Source: Streptomyces cacaoi (GTDB lineage Bacteria > Actinomycetota > Actinomycetes > Streptomycetales > Streptomycetaceae). From it: a stretch of DNA of 64,000 nt. The notes under the pieces were generated by a model that saw only the letters and a program-made list of their open reading frames with translations, searched no databases and was not told the DNA's origin. The position numbers and the translations under genes were made by a program. Location: contig NZ_BJMM01000004.1 in assembly GCF_006539165.1 (NCBI RefSeq), forward strand, positions 248,001-312,000, written 5' to 3'. Shown in pieces: positions 39,218 to 47,960 of the stretch; within the stretch, counting starts at the first letter, position 1, and each line of letters starts with the position of its first letter.

Positions 39218-39252
39218 TTGAATGCTGTTCTAACTTCTAGAACGCCATTCAA
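39218..39252. promoter_or_regulatory. Putative TetR operator (35-bp palindrome)
   Basis: Nested inverted repeats TTGAATG...CATTCAA (39218-39224 / 39246-39252) and GTTCTA...TAGAAC (39227-39232 / 39238-39243) surround ACTTC. Thirteen of 15 positions per arm match. It lies in an AT-rich island midway between the divergent TetR and permease genes. Confidence 0.75.
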
Positions 39253-39333
39253 ACTCTGGTCCGTCGGGAGCGGCGCAGCACCGGCGGCTACGGGAAGGCA
39301 CCGCGACGGAGCGGAAGAAGGGTGGGCCGTGCC

Positions 39334-40818
39334 ATGACGACGTCGCCGGCACCGACGACGCAGCAGGACCCGGAGCGCACAGCCGCCCGCCGGCCGGCCG
39401 CCACGGGGGCGGCGGGCGACGAGGTCTTCCGCGTCGAGACGCGCGGCATCGAACCCATCCCCGACGAGGAGCGGCACGGCCGGGCCCGGGACGTCTTCTG
39501 GCTCTGGTTCGGCTCGAACCTCACCTTCACCTACGTCATCAACGGGGCGCTGGCCGTCACCTTCGGGCTGTCGTTCTGGCAGGCCACCGCGCTCGTGGTG
39601 GTCGGCGGACTGACGTTCTTCGTGATCAGCGCGGCCGGGCTGAGCGGCGTACGCACCGGCACGGCCACCCTCGTCGTCTCCCGCGCCCCGTTCGGCGTGC
39701 GGGGCAACCTGCCGGCCGGGCTGCTCAATTGGATCGTCAGCATCGGCTACACCATCGTCAACACCGTTGTCGGCGCACAGGCGTTGGAGGCGTTCTTCGC
39801 CGACCTCGGCTGGCGGGGCACCGCACCGCGTGCGCTGGCGCTGCTGCTCACGCTCGTGCTGACGTTCACGATCGCCACCTGGGGCCACGCCACCGTCCAG
39901 TACGCCGAGCGGGTGCTCGCCTACGTGCTCGCCGCCGGGTTCGGTGTGCTGCTCGTCCTCCTGCTGCCCCGCGCCGACCTCGCCGCCCACACGCACGGTG
40001 CCGGGCCCGGCGTCGCCGGCTGGAGCATGGCGCTCGTGGTGATGTTCGCCGGACCGTTCTCGTACATGCCGATGCCGGCCGACTACACCCGCTATCTGCC
40101 GCGGACGACGCGGCTGCGCGCGCTCACCTGGAGCGGGGCGCTCGGCGGCTTCGTCTCGTCCGTCGCACTCGGCGTCGCCGGTGTCGCCGCCGCCACCCGC
40201 ACCGACATGACCGACGCCGTCGCCGGCACCGAGAAGCTGCTGCCCGGCTGGTTCCAGACCCTGTTCCTGCTGCTGGTGCTGCTCGGCTCGGTCACCAACT
40301 CGATCCTGACGCTGTACTCCTCCAGCCTCAACCTCCAGGTGCTGGGCATCCCGTGGAGCCGGGCCAGGGCGCTCGTCATCAGCATCGTCGTCACCGCGCT
40401 CGGCTCGCTCGGCGCGATGTTCCTCGTCGACTTCACCGACTCGCTGCTCAGCTTCCTCTCCCTGCTGATCATCGTGTTCGCGCCCTGGTCCGGGGTGTTC
40501 CTCGCCGACATGCTGATGCGGCGGTGCCGGTACGACGCGGCCGGGCTGCACGAGGGGCGGGGCGGCGCGTACTGGTACCGGGGCGGATACCACCCCGCCG
40601 GGATGGCCGCCCAGCTCGGCGGGCTCGTCTTCGCCGCGCTCACCTGCGACTCCGAGCTGTGGACCGGGCCGCTGGTCGCGCCGCTGGGCGGGGCGGACCT
40701 CACGGTGTTCAGCGCCGTGGTGGCCGCGCTGCTGTACGTGGTCCTGGCGCGGGGGATCGGCGCGGCGCCCGAGCCGGCTCCGGTGGGGGAGCGGTCCGAC
40801 CGGACGCAGCGGGAGTAG
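39334..40818 (+). CDS. NCS1-family cytosine/purine permease
   Basis: The 494-residue membrane protein with about 12 helices belongs to the NCS1 nucleobase:cation symporters (CodB/hydantoin-type). Family landmarks are the N-terminal GIEPIPDEERHG, the first helix WFGSNLTFTYVINGAL, RAPFGVRG, and SYMPMPADYTRYLP. The ATG at 39334 has AAGGGTGGG upstream; a GTG at 39322 is too close to any ribosome site. It is followed 107 bp later by an amidohydrolase, suggesting import and hydrolysis of a nucleobase-like or cyclic amide compound under TetR control. Confidence 0.92.
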   Translation: MTTSPAPTTQQDPERTAARRPAATGAAGDEVFRVETRGIEPIPDEERHGRARDVFWLWFGSNLTFTYVINGALAVTFGLSFWQATALVVVGGLTFFVISAAGLSGVRTGTATLVVSRAPFGVRGNLPAGLLNWIVSIGYTIVNTVVGAQALEAFFADLGWRGTAPRALALLLTLVLTFTIATWGHATVQYAERVLAYVLAAGFGVLLVLLLPRADLAAHTHGAGPGVAGWSMALVVMFAGPFSYMPMPADYTRYLPRTTRLRALTWSGALGGFVSSVALGVAGVAAATRTDMTDAVAGTEKLLPGWFQTLFLLLVLLGSVTNSILTLYSSSLNLQVLGIPWSRARALVISIVVTALGSLGAMFLVDFTDSLLSFLSLLIIVFAPWSGVFLADMLMRRCRYDAAGLHEGRGGAYWYRGGYHPAGMAAQLGGLVFAALTCDSELWTGPLVAPLGGADLTVFSAVVAALLYVVLARGIGAAPEPAPVGERSDRTQRE

Positions 40819-40925
40819 CCGACGGCGCGTCCGCCGTCAGCGGGCGGACAGTCGGCGGTCGGCGGCCGTCCGCCCTGGTTTTTGTCCTTGTTCGTCTTTC
40901 TTGTCGCAAAGGGAGAAGCACGTTG

Positions 40926-42602
40926 ATGTCCCGCACCGTTGGTTCGAAGTCCCCGGGGGCGGCCGGGCCCGCCGATCTCGTGGTCAGGTCGGCGCGTCTG
41001 TACACCGTCGACCCCGCCCTGCCGGAGGCCGAGGCGATGGCCGTGCGCGGCGGGCGGATCGTCTGGGTGGGCGGCGACGACGGCGCGGCCGAGTGGGTCG
41101 GGCCCGGCACCGAGGTGCTCGACGCCGAGGGGCGGCTCGTGCTGCCCGGCTTCATCGACGCGCACAACCATGTACGGCTCGGCTCCGACGACGCCTGTGT
41201 GCAGCTCGCCGGTGCCCGCACCCTGGACGCCGTGCACGAGCGGATCCGGGCCTGGCACGCCGCGCACCCCGAGGCGCCGTGGATCGAGGGCGAGGCGTTC
41301 GACTACTCGGCACTGCCGGGCGGCCGGATGCCGTGCGCCGCCGACCTCGACCCCGTCACCGGCGACACCCCGGCCTTCGTGCTCAGCTACGACGTGCACA
41401 CCGCCTGGCTCAACACCGCGGCCCTGCGCGCGCTCGGTGTCACCCGGGGCCGGACGAGCCTGCCGTTCGGCGAGGCCGAGACCGACCCGGACACGGGCGA
41501 ACCCACCGGCTTCGTCCGGGACTTCGCCGTCAAGGGCCTGTCCCGGGACGGGCACCGGGCGCTGCGCGAGCTGGGCGTGCCGTGGGCGTCGCCCGACCGG
41601 CAGTACGGGCGGCTCGTGCGCAGCCTGGACGACGCCATCCGGTTCGGCATCACCACCGTCGTCGAGCCGCAGAACTCGCTGGACGATCTCGCGCTGTTCG
41701 AACGGGCGCGTGCCGAGGGCAGGTTGCGGTCCCGCCTGGTGGCCGCCCTGTTCCACCCGCGCGGCACCGGCGACGCCGATCTGGACGCCTTCGCCGCGGC
41801 CGTCGCCCGTCACGACGACGACCGGATCCGGCTGGGCCCGCTGAAGCTGTACATCGACGACGTCGTCGAGCCGCGCACCGCCGCCCTCCTCGAACCGTAC
41901 GCGGGCTGCCGGCACCACAGGGGCGAGACGTTCTACCCGCCGGAGGAGTTCGCCGGGCTGCTGGCGAAGCTGGACGCGCGCGGCTTCCAGTGCTTCGTGC
42001 ACGCCACCGGCGACCGGGGGATCCGTACCGTCCTGGACGCCGTCGAGCACGCACGGGAGGTGAACGGGCCGCGGGACGCGCGGCACCAGGTCGTGCACGT
42101 CGAGTGCCTGGACGCGGCGGACGTCCCGCGGTTCGCCGCTCTCGGGGTCGTCGCGTGCATGCAGCCGCGGCACTGCGCGCCGGAGATCGCCGGGCCCGGA
42201 CAGGACTGGGCGGAGAACGTCGGGCCCGAGCGGTGGCGCAGCGCGTGGCCGATGCGCAGCCTGCACGAGGCGGGGGCGACGCTGGCGTTCTCCAGCGACT
42301 GGAACGTCGCCGAGATGGATCCGCTGATCGGCATCTACACCGCCGTCACACGCCGCCCGCTGGCCGGCGGCGAACCCTGGCAGCCGCACGAGACGGTCGA
42401 TGTGGCGACGGCCGTGCACGCCTACACGAGGGGCTCGGCACACGCCAACTTCCTGGAGGACGAGCGCGGTTCGCTCACCGTGGGCAAGCAGGCCGACTTC
42501 GTCGTCCTCTCCCGGGACATCCTGCGGGCCGCTCCGGAGGACATCCTGGACACACGCGTCGAACTGGCGGCCGTGGGCGGGGAGTTCGTCCACCGGGCCT
42601 GA
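40926..42602 (+). CDS. YtcJ-type metal-dependent amidohydrolase
   Basis: The 558-residue amidohydrolase_3 protein has a small beta domain made of N- and C-terminal parts (ADLVVRSARLYTVDP, GSLTVGKQADFVVLSRD) and a TIM barrel with the metal ligands DAHNHVR, HATGDRG, HVECLD and SSDWNVAE. It is expected to cleave an amide, urea or cyclic imide; the substrate is unknown. GGGAGAAG lies 7 nt before the ATG at 40926. It is preceded by an NCS1 permease in the same direction, so import and hydrolysis are probably coupled. Confidence 0.92.
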   Translation: MSRTVGSKSPGAAGPADLVVRSARLYTVDPALPEAEAMAVRGGRIVWVGGDDGAAEWVGPGTEVLDAEGRLVLPGFIDAHNHVRLGSDDACVQLAGARTLDAVHERIRAWHAAHPEAPWIEGEAFDYSALPGGRMPCAADLDPVTGDTPAFVLSYDVHTAWLNTAALRALGVTRGRTSLPFGEAETDPDTGEPTGFVRDFAVKGLSRDGHRALRELGVPWASPDRQYGRLVRSLDDAIRFGITTVVEPQNSLDDLALFERARAEGRLRSRLVAALFHPRGTGDADLDAFAAAVARHDDDRIRLGPLKLYIDDVVEPRTAALLEPYAGCRHHRGETFYPPEEFAGLLAKLDARGFQCFVHATGDRGIRTVLDAVEHAREVNGPRDARHQVVHVECLDAADVPRFAALGVVACMQPRHCAPEIAGPGQDWAENVGPERWRSAWPMRSLHEAGATLAFSSDWNVAEMDPLIGIYTAVTRRPLAGGEPWQPHETVDVATAVHAYTRGSAHANFLEDERGSLTVGKQADFVVLSRDILRAAPEDILDTRVELAAVGGEFVHRA

Positions 42603-42836
42603 CGGGCCCGGAGGGAGCGGGAGCCGGAGCGGAGGGAGGGAGCAGGCGGACGGGGCGGGGCGCTGCGGGCTCGAAAATCCTTTCAGGTCTGCTCGCCCGC
42701 CCGGTACGGTCTCCGGCGTGCACCACCGCGGGCCCGGGCGGGCCCCGGCGTCCCCGGACACCGGAGGAAGCCGCGCGCGTTCCCCGCCCCGGAAGCCCGC
42801 ACGTCCCCTCCCCTTCCTTGAGAGCAGGTTGTCTTC

Positions 42837-43217
42837 ATGGCGTGCCGGATCAGCGAACTCGTGCTCGGTTGCCACGACCCGGAGGTGCTGGCGCGGTTCT
42901 GGTGCGAGGTCCTGGACTTCGTGGTGCTCGACCGCGAAGGCGACGAGTGCATCGAGATCGGACCGCGCGAGGGGTTCGGCGGACCGCAGCCGACGATCAT
43001 CCTCAGCCGCAGGGACGAGCCGGAGCCGGGCAAGTCCCGGCTGCACATCGATGTCAACGCCACCGACCGCGATCAGGACGCCGAGCTGGAGCGGCTGCTG
43101 AAGCTGGGGGCGCGCCGCGCCGACATCGGACAGACCGGCGAGGAGCCGTGGCACGTACTCGCCGACCCGGAGGGCAACGAGTTCTGCCTGCTCAGGGCCC
43201 GCATCAAGGAGCTGTGA
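42837..43217 (+). CDS. VOC/glyoxalase-like protein
   Basis: The 126-residue protein has a single vicinal-oxygen-chelate domain (glyoxalase_6 type: ISELVLGCHDPEVLARFWCE, then LHIDVNATDRDQDAELERL, WHVLADPEGNEFCLL). Proteins of this group bind or modify small molecules, for example in antibiotic resistance or as minor dioxygenases; no function is assignable. The start is the ATG at 42837. The last 14 bp overlap the 3' end of the converging AraC-type gene. The 234 bp upstream are non-coding. Confidence 0.88.
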   Translation: MACRISELVLGCHDPEVLARFWCEVLDFVVLDREGDECIEIGPREGFGGPQPTIILSRRDEPEPGKSRLHIDVNATDRDQDAELERLLKLGARRADIGQTGEEPWHVLADPEGNEFCLLRARIKEL

Positions 43218-44403
43218 CGGCACCGGGTTCCGAGGCGCCCGCCTGCCCGCCGCGTCGCTGCGTCGTCGCGTCGCCGCGGGCGCGTGCGTGCCCCTGCGCG
43301 CCCCGCGGGCGGGTGCGTGCCCCTGCGCGCCCTCGTATGGGTGCGGCCCGGGCATCCGCCGGTCCGAACCGTGCGCGGTAGGCGGCGGGGGTCAGCCCGG
43401 TGTGGCGCTGCATCTGAAGGCGCAGGTTGGCCGGGGTGCCGAGGCCGCTGAGCCGGGCCACGGCCTCGAAGCCCGTGCCGCCGCGCTCGATCAGCCGGCA
43501 GGCCAGCGCGAGGCGTTCCCCGGTGAGCCAGGCCAGCGGGGTGGTGCCCAGCTGGGTGCGGAACCGGCGGTGCAGGGTGGCGGGGCTGACGGCGGCCCGG
43601 GCCGCCAGACGCGCCACGGTGAGCGGGGTGTCCAGGCGTTCCTGCGCCCACTCCAGCAGCGGCGCGAGCGAGGTGTCCCGGGTCTGCGGCACGGGGCGCT
43701 CCACGAACTGCCGCTGCCCGCCGTCCCGGTGGGCGGCGAAGACCAGCCGGCGGCTGACCGCGTTGGCCACCTCGGCGCCGTGGTCACGGCGCACCAGGTG
43801 CAGCCCGAGGTCGAGTGCGGCGGCGCTGCCCGCCGAGGTGAGGATGTCGCCGTCGTCGACGAACAGCACGTCCGGCTCCAGATGGACGCCGGGGAAGCGG
43901 GCCCGGAAGTCGTCGGCCCACTGCCAGTGCGCGGTGGCGCGCCGCCCTTCGAGCACGCCGGCCTCGGCCAGGGTGAAGGCCCCGCTGCACAGTCCGACCA
44001 GACGCGCCCCGCGTGCGTGCGCGCGGCGCACGGCGTCCAGCACGGCGGGCCGCCGCGGGACGTCGACGTCCGGCCGGTTCGGCACGATCAGGGTGTCGGC
44101 GGTGTCGGCGGCCGACAGGTCACCGACGCCGGTGAGGGTGAAGAAGCCGTCCCGCATACGGGTGCGGGGACCTGCCGCGCACAGCCGGAAGTCGTACAGA
44201 TCCCGGCCCAGTTCGGGGCGGTGCAGGCCGAACACCTCGGTGGCGCAGCCGAGTTCGAACGGGTTGGAGTTCTCGTCGACGAGGACGACGACACGGTGCG
44301 GACGCCCCGGAACTCCGTCCGTGGCCCCGGCGGCCACGTCCCCGGCCCGGGCCCCGTCGCTGCCCCCGGGGTCGCCGCCCCCTTGCAAGGATCCTTGCGC
44401 CAT
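43204..44403 (-). CDS. GlxA-type AraC regulator (DJ-1/PfpI + HTH)
   Basis: The 399-residue protein has a DJ-1/PfpI-like sensor domain (about 35-200) with the nucleophile-elbow Cys in GLCSGAFTLAEAG, then a two-HTH AraC domain (about 240-350: LTVARLAARAAVSPATLHRRF, LRLQMQRHTGLTPAAYRARF), and a basic low-complexity tail. It is divergent from a cupin gene, which is its likely target. A 14-bp palindrome GCAAGGATCCTTGC (44385-44398) lies in codons 2-6; if translation starts further in, this would be an upstream operator instead. Confidence 0.9.
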   Translation of the reverse strand: MAQGSLQGGGDPGGSDGARAGDVAAGATDGVPGRPHRVVVLVDENSNPFELGCATEVFGLHRPELGRDLYDFRLCAAGPRTRMRDGFFTLTGVGDLSAADTADTLIVPNRPDVDVPRRPAVLDAVRRAHARGARLVGLCSGAFTLAEAGVLEGRRATAHWQWADDFRARFPGVHLEPDVLFVDDGDILTSAGSAAALDLGLHLVRRDHGAEVANAVSRRLVFAAHRDGGQRQFVERPVPQTRDTSLAPLLEWAQERLDTPLTVARLAARAAVSPATLHRRFRTQLGTTPLAWLTGERLALACRLIERGGTGFEAVARLSGLGTPANLRLQMQRHTGLTPAAYRARFGPADARAAPIRGRAGARTRPRGAQGHARARGDATTQRRGGQAGASEPGAVTAP

Positions 44404-44456
44404 ATGCGATTCCTAGCACTCACGCCGGTGCGCCTCAACGCAGCAGGATCACCGCC

Positions 44457-44972
44457 ATGAGCACCGCACAGCCCGAACAGCCCGAACAGCCCGAGAAGCC
44501 GGCCCCCGTCGACCTCGCCGCCGCGCTGGCCTCCTTCGATGCGTTGTGGAGCCCGCACATCGTCACGCGCGTCAACGACTACGACGTACGCGTCGCCAAG
44601 GTCGAGGGCGAGCACATCTGGCACGTGCACGACGACACCGACGAGTTCTTCCTCGTCCTCGACGGCGAACTGTTCATCTCCCTGCGGGAGTCCACGGAAC
44701 CGGCGGGGGCCTCCCGGGGGCCCGGCGAACCCCCGGGTGCCGCGCGGGATTCCGCGCAGGGACCGGTGCCGGAGCGGACCGTCCGGCTGCCGCGCGGTGC
44801 CGTCTTCACCGTGCCCCGGGGCACCGAGCACCGGCCGTACGCGCCCACCGGCGCCGCCATCTTGCTGTTCGAACCGACGGGCACGTCCTCCGTCGGCGAC
44901 CGGCACGACGACGTCCCCACCCACGTCGACGCGACCACGGGCCACACCCTCACCACCGCGCCGAACAACTGA
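44457..44972 (+). CDS. Cupin-domain protein
   Basis: The 171-residue protein has a single conserved cupin barrel: VRVAKVEGEHIWHVHDDTDEF supplies the first His/Glu metal motif, and FTVPRGTEHRPYAP the second. A low-complexity insert (about 75-105) separates them. Cupins of this kind resemble mannose-6-phosphate isomerase-like or DUF-type metal sites; the substrate is unknown. It is divergent from the GlxA-type regulator by 53 bp. Its TGA abuts the stop codon of the convergent methyltransferase gene with no gap. Confidence 0.88.
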   Translation: MSTAQPEQPEQPEKPAPVDLAAALASFDALWSPHIVTRVNDYDVRVAKVEGEHIWHVHDDTDEFFLVLDGELFISLRESTEPAGASRGPGEPPGAARDSAQGPVPERTVRLPRGAVFTVPRGTEHRPYAPTGAAILLFEPTGTSSVGDRHDDVPTHVDATTGHTLTTAPNN

Positions 44973-45752
44973 TCACCGCGTCCCTGACTCCCGCCCTGCC
45001 TCCTGCTCCGCCTCCGGCCGCCGGAAGAGCGCCGTCCACAGGAAGGGCTCCCCGAAGTACGGGGAGTCGGGCGGCTCGTCGCGCATCCGGCGCAGCTCGA
45101 TCTCCGTGAAGCCGGAGAAGACGTGACGCAGCGACTCCGGGGTGTAGGCGAAGCCGCCCCGGGGCCCGCCCGTCCGGTAGAAGTCCTCGTCCGGCAGTTC
45201 CGAGCCGGAGCCGGGAGCACCGGCGGCGAAACACGTGAGCGCGAAGTGGCCGCCGGGCGCCAGGAGTTGGTGCAGCAGTGCCAGATGGCTGACGCGCCGG
45301 TGCGGGGGCAGATGGTGGAAGCAGCCGGAGTCGTGGATCAGGTCGTAGGGGCCGTGCAGAGCGGGGCCGGAGCCGGGCGGCGCGAAGGCGTCACCGAGAT
45401 GGAAGGCGGGGGCGACACCGGCCGCCCGGGCGCGCTCGCGTGCCCAGGCGAGGGCGGAGGGCGAGAGGTCGACCGCGTCGACGGTGAACCCCGCCGTGGC
45501 GAGGTGCAGTGCGTTGCGGCCCGGCCCGCAGCCCAGGTCGAGCGCGCGGCCGGGGCGCAGCAGGCCGCGCTCCAGGTACGAGGCGAGGCTCTCGTCGGGC
45601 TTCTCGGTGAAGAACGGCACGCCCCGGCCACGCTCGGCATAGAAGCCGTCCCACCAGTCCGCCGCCCGGCCGCTCCACCGGTCGGCCCCGGGCGCACCCA
45701 GCCCGTCCAGCAGCCCGAACAACTCCTCGACGGTCCGCACCGGCCGGCCCAT
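44973..45752 (-). CDS. SAM-dependent methyltransferase
   Basis: The 259-residue class I methyltransferase has motif I LDLGCGPGRNALHLA (about 70-84), an acidic motif II at VDAVDLSPSAL, and HDSGCFHHLPPHRR, typical of thiopurine methyltransferase/TehB-like proteins. The N-terminal WWDGFYAERGRGVPFFTEKPDESLASYL also fits that group. GGGGAG lies 7 nt before the ATG at 45752. Possible substrates are small thiols, metalloids or natural products; the sequence does not decide. Confidence 0.9.
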   Translation of the reverse strand: MGRPVRTVEELFGLLDGLGAPGADRWSGRAADWWDGFYAERGRGVPFFTEKPDESLASYLERGLLRPGRALDLGCGPGRNALHLATAGFTVDAVDLSPSALAWARERARAAGVAPAFHLGDAFAPPGSGPALHGPYDLIHDSGCFHHLPPHRRVSHLALLHQLLAPGGHFALTCFAAGAPGSGSELPDEDFYRTGGPRGGFAYTPESLRHVFSGFTEIELRRMRDEPPDSPYFGEPFLWTALFRRPEAEQEAGRESGTR

Positions 45753-46275
45753 TCCGACTCCCCTCCGCGCATGGCGCGTCTGCCCGCACGGCGCCACCGC
45801 GCCGGGCACCGTCCGTACCGCGAGCGTAGCCCCGTGCCGGGCATACCCCCAGGTCAGCGGCCGTTCGAGGATCTCCTGAACGGGCCCCTGCCGAGCCGTC
45901 GCACACCCGGCGGCCCCACCCCTCCGCGCACCCCCGGAAACACCGCGCGGCCCCCGTGCGAGCCCGTCCCGGCCCCGCTGAGCGGTACGCCGAGGTCCCG
46001 TTCTGCGGTCGGCCGAAGTTCCGTTCTTCTGTGCGTGGTGTCCCTCGGACGGTGTGATGTGGAGCACCCGTACGCGATGGAATATGCCGCGTGAGCTGGA
46101 CGCTTTGTCGGGGCCTCGGCCGGCCGGGACCGGCCAACATGTGGTCAGCAGGTGCACAGTTGCCGGAATTGCAGGCAAGATAGGGGGCGTTGCGGCTTGC
46201 GCGTGTGATCCCCCACAGAATTCGCATTCACCTTGCGTACGTGGCGGTAACGACTTGCCTCGTCAAGACGTGAAG

Positions 46276-46318
46276 AAGGCCCTGCCTGTCGCATTCCACA
46301 GCAGTTGGGCAGGGCCTT
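46276..46318 (+). terminator. Hairpin, 11-bp stem
   Basis: AAGGCCCTGCC (46276-46286) pairs perfectly with GGCAGGGCCTT (46308-46318), with a 21-nt loop. It is the first of two hairpins in tandem that face rightward transcription from a region without a recognised gene. Confidence 0.65.
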
Positions 46319-46343
46319 GTCGCACCATCGCAGCTGCGACGCG

Positions 46344-46370
46344 CCCCGGCCTTTTGGGCCGGGGCCTTTT
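46344..46370 (+). terminator. Intrinsic terminator with U-tract
   Basis: CCCCGGCC (46344-46351) and GGCCGGGG (46357-46364) with a 5-nt loop are followed by CCTTTT. It is a canonical rightward terminator and may also stop leftward transcription of the small gene ending at 46375. Confidence 0.75.
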
Positions 46371-46374
46371 CGCG

Positions 46375-46497
46375 TCAGAGGGGCCAGTGCTCCCGCACGA
46401 TCTTGTAGAGCGTGTAGGCCGGACCCATCCAGCGGAACCGGCGATACCACCGGTCCTGCTCGCACCTTCGACAGTGCCCCTCCGGCTTCTCGGCCAT
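46375..46497 (-). CDS. Small CxxC protein, 40 residues
   Basis: This short gene encodes MAEKPEGHCRRCEQDRWYRR followed by FRWMGPAYTLYKIVREHWPL. HCRRC is a possible zinc knuckle; the rest is rich in Arg, Trp and Tyr. The ATG at 46497 has a strong GGAGG 6 nt upstream (within GAGGGAGGGAGG), which is the main support, together with a terminator right after the stop. The function is unknown. It precedes the accessory block containing the RepA-like and WhiJ-like genes. Confidence 0.7.
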   Translation of the reverse strand: MAEKPEGHCRRCEQDRWYRRFRWMGPAYTLYKIVREHWPL

Positions 46498-46849
46498 CGG
46501 GCACCTCCCTCCCTCTGTGTCCGAGACCACGCTTTCGTGGCCTCCGCGGAGGGTCACGAAGTGACTCGAATCAACGGGAGGTTGGTGTGATTCGGTCACC
46601 TTACAGGCACCCGAGGACAGAATTTCACCGCTGTTGGTAATCGCGCGGCTCCCGGCAGTCACTGCGTGCCAGGCGACGCGCGTAGCTGTCGGTGCGGAAG
46701 AAAAGGCGGTGAACGATGATCAACCGGCCGAACTGCGCATTCATTTGACGGGCCGTAGGGAACGGCGTGTCATGTGTGGTGCATGTATCGAAGGTCACAT
46801 CCGCTCCGCTTCGGCCCGAACGCGGGCGAATCCGCTGCCCCCTTCGGGC
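46498..46849. promoter_or_regulatory. Intergenic region with nested GTCAC/GTGAC inverted repeats
   Basis: A 352-bp non-coding stretch of lower GC. GTCAC-GAA-GTGAC (46553-46565) overlaps a longer inverted repeat in which GTGACTCGAATCA (46561-46573) pairs with TGATTCGGTCAC (46588-46599) with one bulge. These may be an operator for the small CxxC gene transcribed leftward from here, or a structured leader. Confidence 0.4.
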
Positions 46850-47773
46850 TCAGGCCCGCGCTGCCCGCATCCCCCGCGCTGTGTCGGCTGCCCGTGCCGC
46901 CCGGAACGCCGCGAGGCCGCCGCCCGCACGTGGCGTCTCCGCCGGGCCCGAGCGGCAGTCCGCGCAGAGCCGTTCGTCCTCGTCCGGCAGGAAGAGGCGT
47001 GGCTGGACGTGGGTGCCCGCGCACTCCCGCATACGCGTGACACGGGGCGACGGTGCCGGTGCAGTGCCCACAGGCTCCGACGGTCGCGGCAGCGCATGCT
47101 CCAGCCGCCACCGGAGCGCACCGAGCGGCGAACGGGCGCTCTCCAGCCCGGAGATGAGGGTGCTGCGCACCTCGTCGGCCGTCATGCCGAGCCCCAGCCA
47201 CCGCACCGCGAGCGGCGCCCAGCGGCGAGCCTTGCGCGGTGGCATGGCCAGGAACGGTGCCGCTCTGCCGAGGGAGAGGAGCAGGGCTTCCGCTTCCGCT
47301 TCCGCCTCCCGGGGTGCCGCCGCCGGTACTGCCCCGCTCGTCGCGGCGGCTGCCGCCGGGTGGGAGGTGTTGTTCCCGGGGTCTTCACGGGGTTGAGGGG
47401 CAGCCGGCCGGTCCGCCGGTGCACCGGGGGCCGGTGGGGAGCCTGTCGGAGGTGCGAGCGCCGCGCGGGCCTCCTCGGCCGTCAGCGGGGTGTTCGCGAT
47501 CAGCTGGACGGTGATCCACCGTCCCCGCTCACCCTGCCGCCGCCACTCGAACAGATAGTGCTCGGCCCGCAGTTGGCGCTTCGCCTGCTGGAACGCCACC
47601 TTGCCGATACCGGCCCGCTGCGCGGTCCGCGACAGCGGCTCGTCCGCCCCGTCGGGCAGCGACAGTTGCCAGAGGAGCAGGCGGACCGCGTTCGCGGACA
47701 GCCGGGGGTGCCGGATGAGGTCGTTCGGCACCTGCGAGAAGAAGCGCGAGGGCGCGATAACATGCCGCTGCAT
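46850..47773 (-). CDS. RepA/DnaD-like helix-turn-helix protein
   Basis: The 307-residue protein begins with a winged-helix domain (MQRHVIAPSRFFSQVPNDLI, then SANAVRLLLWQLSLPDGADE, LSRTAQRAGIGKVAFQQAKRQL, about 1-95) similar to replication-initiator or DnaD N-terminal domains of Streptomyces accessory DNA. A Pro/Ala linker and a C-terminal part (about 165-307) with a possible zinc site (ECAGTH, LCADCRS) follow. The protein family is recurrent and poorly studied in Streptomyces. The start is the ATG at 47773. It may be a remnant of an integrated plasmid or a transcription factor. Confidence 0.7.
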   Translation of the reverse strand: MQRHVIAPSRFFSQVPNDLIRHPRLSANAVRLLLWQLSLPDGADEPLSRTAQRAGIGKVAFQQAKRQLRAEHYLFEWRRQGERGRWITVQLIANTPLTAEEARAALAPPTGSPPAPGAPADRPAAPQPREDPGNNTSHPAAAAATSGAVPAAAPREAEAEAEALLLSLGRAAPFLAMPPRKARRWAPLAVRWLGLGMTADEVRSTLISGLESARSPLGALRWRLEHALPRPSEPVGTAPAPSPRVTRMRECAGTHVQPRLFLPDEDERLCADCRSGPAETPRAGGGLAAFRAARAADTARGMRAARA

Positions 47774-47960
47774 CCCAGGGTCCCTTTCGCTGTTTAGACC
47801 TTGGTGGTGAAGGCCCTCGCCGGTGTTGGCGCACCGTCGGGGGCCGCCTCATGTGACGCGTGAGGCGAGTTGACGAGTGGCAGCGTACACCGCGTGTGAG
47901 GCCGCAACGGTATACCGCTACGGTGCGTAAATCCCCTGCCATGGCGGGGCGTTGGCCGGA

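Larger units (their letters stand above)
45753..46374. other. 622-bp intergenic region at the edge of the accessory segment
   Basis: No supported gene. From about 46050 the base composition becomes less GC-rich than the flanking core. Two strong hairpins close the region on the right (46276-46318 and 46344-46370), the second with a TTTT tail reading rightward, so something is probably transcribed rightward from about 46100-46260, perhaps a small RNA. No convincing promoter was fixed. Confidence 0.5.

Noticed and set aside
38455..40593. A 712-codon version of the TetR gene
   Set aside because: The extension is antisense to the NCS1 permease gene; the GTG at 39099 has a ribosome site and gives a normal TetR length.
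44385..44398. GCAAGGATCCTTGC palindrome as an operator
   Set aside because: It lies inside codons 2-6 of the called GlxA-type gene; without evidence for a later start it may be chance.
46054..46590. A 178-codon rightward frame through the tandem terminators
   Set aside because: It crosses two strong hairpins and the small gene on the other strand, and has no family resemblance or codon bias.
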